From: Candidatus Marithrix sp. | Lineage (GTDB): Bacteria > Pseudomonadota > Gammaproteobacteria > Beggiatoales > Beggiatoaceae | DNA: 64,000 nt | Direction of reading: 5' to 3' | Assembly: GCA_016744775.1 (NCBI GenBank) | Contig: JADGDS010000007.1 | Coordinates: 62,001 to 126,000 of the forward strand | In this document: positions 61,642-64,000 of the stretch, in pieces | Layout of the letters: each line of letters starts with the position of its first letter | Numbering within the stretch: position 1 is the stretch's first letter | Notes under the pieces: model-generated | What the model saw: only the letters and a program-made list of their open reading frames with translations | Databases searched by the model: none | What the model was told of the DNA's origin: nothing | Position numbers and translations under genes: made by a program

Positions 61642-63288
61642 ATGAAAAAACTAAAGTTTATTAGTGTCTTTATTGCTCTATTGCTGACAGGCGGTAAAGT
61701 AATTGCTGAAGATGATCCAAAAGTAGAAATGGGAATTTCTGAATATAGTCATACAGATCAAGATCATACTCAGAAAACTCAAAAGGAAAGTAAATCTACA
61801 ACTGATCATTCCAAGCTCAAAGAATTACAAGGTCCATTTTCAAGCGGACCAGAAGTCACCAAAGCCTGTCTTAAATGTCATAATAAGGCTGGGCACCAGT
61901 TTATGAAAAATAAACACTGGACTTGGAAACATACACATCCTAAAACAGGTCAAAAGTTAGGAAAAGGTGTGTTGATTAATAATTTCTGTACCAATGCTAA
62001 AGGCAATGAAGGCATGTGCGCTCAATGTCATGCTGGTTACAATATGAAAGATTCAAACTTTGACTTTAACAATCAGGAAAATATGGATTGTCTGGTTTGT
62101 CATGAATCAACTGGAACTTATTATAAGACTCCAACGACAAAAGGTAATAAATCCTGTTCTGTTATGTTTGAAGGTAAGCCAGCTATTGAATGGACGAAGG
62201 TAGCGCAAAGTGTCGCAATGCCTAGTCGCAATAATTGTGGAAAATGTCATTTTTATGGTGGCGGTGGCGATAATGTCAAACATGGTGATTTATCCTCTGT
62301 ATTGCTTGATCCTCCTAAAGATGTTGATGTTCATATGAGTGCTGATGGTGAAAACTTTAGCTGTGTTACATGTCATGTCGGTGAAGGGCATGAATGGGCT
62401 GGTAGTCGTTATGAAATGTTAGTCAATGACAAAATCGGTACTGGTAAACCGGGTATGCCGCGTGAAGTAGCTTCTTGTGAAAGTTGTCACAGTGCTTCAC
62501 CACATTCCACCAATACAATAACAGGAATTAAACTCAATAATCATACTAAACGGGTGGCTTGTGAAACTTGCCATATTCCAGAAATAGCCAGAGGTGGAGT
62601 TGCCACTCAAATTGATTGGGATTGGCGTACTATGGGCAAGCTTAAAAATGGCGAAGGTTTTAAGCTCAAAGAATATACACAAGGCGACGGTCATCATCGT
62701 GCTACCTATAAATCAATTAAGGGAACATTCACTTATGCGGAAAACTTCCAACCCATGTATGCTTGGTTCGATGGCACTATGCGCTATACAACTATTGATA
62801 CTAAATTTGACCCTTCTAAAGGTCCAATAGATATCAATAGTTTTTCTGGTTCTCACGATGATCCAAATTCACGTATCTATCCTTTTAAACGTATGCACAC
62901 AACTATGCCCTATGATAAAGGTAATAACACCTTGGTTTATATGAACTTGTGGGGCGATGATGGTAATGCTTTGTGGGGAACTTATGATTTTGGCAAAGCG
63001 ATTGAAACTGGAATGAAAAAAAATGGCATTCCTTATAGTGGAGAATGGGGTTTTGTTAAAACTTATTCTTATTGGCCTATCAATCACATGGTTGCACCAA
63101 AAAAAGATGCCTTGGAATGTGCTGAATGTCATTCAAAAGCAGGACGACTTAGCCATCTGAAAGGCTTTTATATGCCGGGAACTGGCAATAAATTACTTGA
63201 TTTAATTGGTTTACTAGCTATTTTGGGAACACTTGGCGGTGTTTTGGGTCATGCAACTTTACGCAAAATCAGCAGGAGAAAAAAATAA
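61642..63288 (+). CDS. Octaheme c-type cytochrome, tetrathionate reductase (OTR) family
   Basis: A 548-residue periplasmic multiheme cytochrome. A signal peptide (LKFISVFIALLLTGGKVIA) precedes eight CxxCH heme sites in order: CLKCH, CAQCH, CLVCH, CGKCH, CVTCH, CESCH, CETCH, CAECH. Their order and the KNKHWTWKHTHP stretch after the first one match the octaheme tetrathionate reductases (Shewanella OTR), which also reduce nitrite or hydroxylamine in vitro. A C-terminal helix (LLDLIGLLAILGTLGGVLGH) with RRKK anchors it to the inner membrane. It is coupled (TAATG) to a cytochrome b, so quinol electrons reach the hemes. Confidence 0.92.
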   Translation: MKKLKFISVFIALLLTGGKVIAEDDPKVEMGISEYSHTDQDHTQKTQKESKSTTDHSKLKELQGPFSSGPEVTKACLKCHNKAGHQFMKNKHWTWKHTHPKTGQKLGKGVLINNFCTNAKGNEGMCAQCHAGYNMKDSNFDFNNQENMDCLVCHESTGTYYKTPTTKGNKSCSVMFEGKPAIEWTKVAQSVAMPSRNNCGKCHFYGGGGDNVKHGDLSSVLLDPPKDVDVHMSADGENFSCVTCHVGEGHEWAGSRYEMLVNDKIGTGKPGMPREVASCESCHSASPHSTNTITGIKLNNHTKRVACETCHIPEIARGGVATQIDWDWRTMGKLKNGEGFKLKEYTQGDGHHRATYKSIKGTFTYAENFQPMYAWFDGTMRYTTIDTKFDPSKGPIDINSFSGSHDDPNSRIYPFKRMHTTMPYDKGNNTLVYMNLWGDDGNALWGTYDFGKAIETGMKKNGIPYSGEWGFVKTYSYWPINHMVAPKKDALECAECHSKAGRLSHLKGFYMPGTGNKLLDLIGLLAILGTLGGVLGHATLRKISRRKK

Positions 63289-63947
63289 TGTCTAAGACAG
63301 TAAAACTACGAGTTTTTAAACGTTTTGAAAGATTATGGCACTGGAGTCAGATGGCACTGATTTTTACTCTGATATTCACAGGTTTTGGCGTTTATGGCGT
63401 TCATGATTTAATAAGTTTTAGCGATGCAGTGACTATACACACAGGAGCAGCTCTAATCCTTCTATTAATTTGGGCTTTTGCAACCTTCTGGTTATTTACA
63501 ACCGGGGAATGGCGGCATTATATCCCCACTAGGAAAAATTTTATAAAAGTTGCGCGTTATTATGCTTTTGGAATTTTCAAAGGTGAACACCACCCTTATA
63601 TAAAAACTTACCGCCGCAAGCATAATCCACTTCAAGCATTAACTTATCTACTAGTCAAGACTGTGATCTTTCCTGCGATTTGGATATCAGGTATTGCTTA
63701 TCTGCTGATTAGTTTTGGCTTAGGCGATTTCTTAAATGGTATTGATATAGGATGGATAGCAATGATTCATATAATTGCAGCATTTGCTATTGTGATGTTT
63801 GTCATTGCCCATGTCTATTTACTCACAACAGGGCATTCTTTTGTAGAACACGTCAAACCAATGATTACTGGTTATGATGACGTGGATTTAACGGATGAAG
63901 AACTGGCTTATTTACGGGCTAATGAGCCAAATACAATTAAAGAATAG
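63288..63947 (+). CDS. Di-heme cytochrome b membrane subunit
   Basis: A 219-residue membrane protein with four hydrophobic helices. FERLWHWSQMALIF, VTIHTGAALILLLI and AMIHIIAAFAIVMF with AHVYLLTTGHSFVEH give the histidines for two b hemes, as in the cytochrome b subunits of thiosulfate reductase, formate dehydrogenase and NiFe hydrogenase. It overlaps the octaheme gene by one base, so the pair forms a quinol-linked reductase or dehydrogenase. Confidence 0.9.
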   Translation: MSKTVKLRVFKRFERLWHWSQMALIFTLIFTGFGVYGVHDLISFSDAVTIHTGAALILLLIWAFATFWLFTTGEWRHYIPTRKNFIKVARYYAFGIFKGEHHPYIKTYRRKHNPLQALTYLLVKTVIFPAIWISGIAYLLISFGLGDFLNGIDIGWIAMIHIIAAFAIVMFVIAHVYLLTTGHSFVEHVKPMITGYDDVDLTDEELAYLRANEPNTIKE

Positions 63948-63968
63948 CTGTAACTGATGTTACGCACT

Positions 63969-63988
63969 CTCGTTCCCACGCTCCAGCG
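63969..63988. repeat. CGTTCCCACGCTCC repeat, partial, at window end
   Basis: CTCGTTCCCACGCTCCAGCG preceded by ACTGATGTTACG, the left end of the element family seen at 33892, 36979 and 57984; the rest lies beyond the window. Confidence 0.8.
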
Positions 63989-64000
63989 TCGAGTGTTTTT

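Overview
The window is an AT-rich chromosomal segment of a gammaproteobacterium, most probably a large sulfur-oxidising bacterium of the Thiotrichales/Beggiatoaceae type. This placement is an inference. It rests on two tandem genes for sulfur globule envelope proteins, an octaheme tetrathionate-reductase-type cytochrome with a membrane cytochrome b, an orphan ccoS, gammaproteobacterial housekeeping genes (rlmB, mutM, aat/bpt, uvrD, ychF, trpDC, rfbAB, cca), and many short palindromic repeats, a group II intron and a retroelement-diversified gene, as is common in those genomes.

Layout. 1-3.8 kb is an eroded accessory region: a YbjN-like gene, two small hypothetical proteins, three copies of one promoter/leader repeat, the remains of a TPR protein and a doubly deleted msbA. 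3.8-8.6 kb is housekeeping (rlmB, mutM, mtaD) plus a membrane protein ending in a DUF2511 domain. 8.7-13.6 kb encodes two exported proteins built of Ig-like repeats. 14-30 kb is a defence-like island: aroG, an ATPase/Toprim-like pair, then uvrD, a block of four or five minus-strand genes (ATPase fragment, DUF262 protein, Eco57I-type methylase split by a one-base frameshift, PLD-SNF2 helicase), and a second, almost identical but broken uvrD. 30-37 kb has a voltage-gated sodium channel, a DUF4143 ATPase and a polysaccharide cluster whose minus-strand operon begins with a STAS/anti-sigma-kinase partner-switching pair. 38-48.5 kb is housekeeping (both N-end-rule aminoacyltransferases, Hpt and response regulator, LplT-like transporter, cca, glutaredoxins, an OmpA-type protein, rfbBA).

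48.6-51.5 kb holds a monothiol glutaredoxin gene (grxD) interrupted in its coding sequence by a group II intron that encodes an RT/maturase/HNH protein. Both exons, the splice sites and the EBS1/EBS2-IBS1/IBS2 pairings can be read directly. 52-55.3 kb has the sulfur globule genes, smr and trpDC. 55.5-57 kb holds a caspase/FGE-sulfatase protein whose last ~120 bp are GC-rich (75 of 120 bases by hand count) and look like the variable region of a diversity-generating retroelement; its RT and template are not in the window. The rest carries a zeta-type toxin pair, rlmH placed against a repeat, ccoS, rpmE, ychF, an SDR enzyme, and the octaheme cytochrome/cytochrome b operon.

The most interesting items are the intron-split grxD (with an unusual 22-nt palindromic insertion in domain V), the diversified caspase-FGE gene, and the restriction-like block bracketed by one intact and one Walker-A-less uvrD. 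No rRNA, tRNA or CRISPR array was recognised by eye. All family assignments come from reading the sequence, not from database searches.
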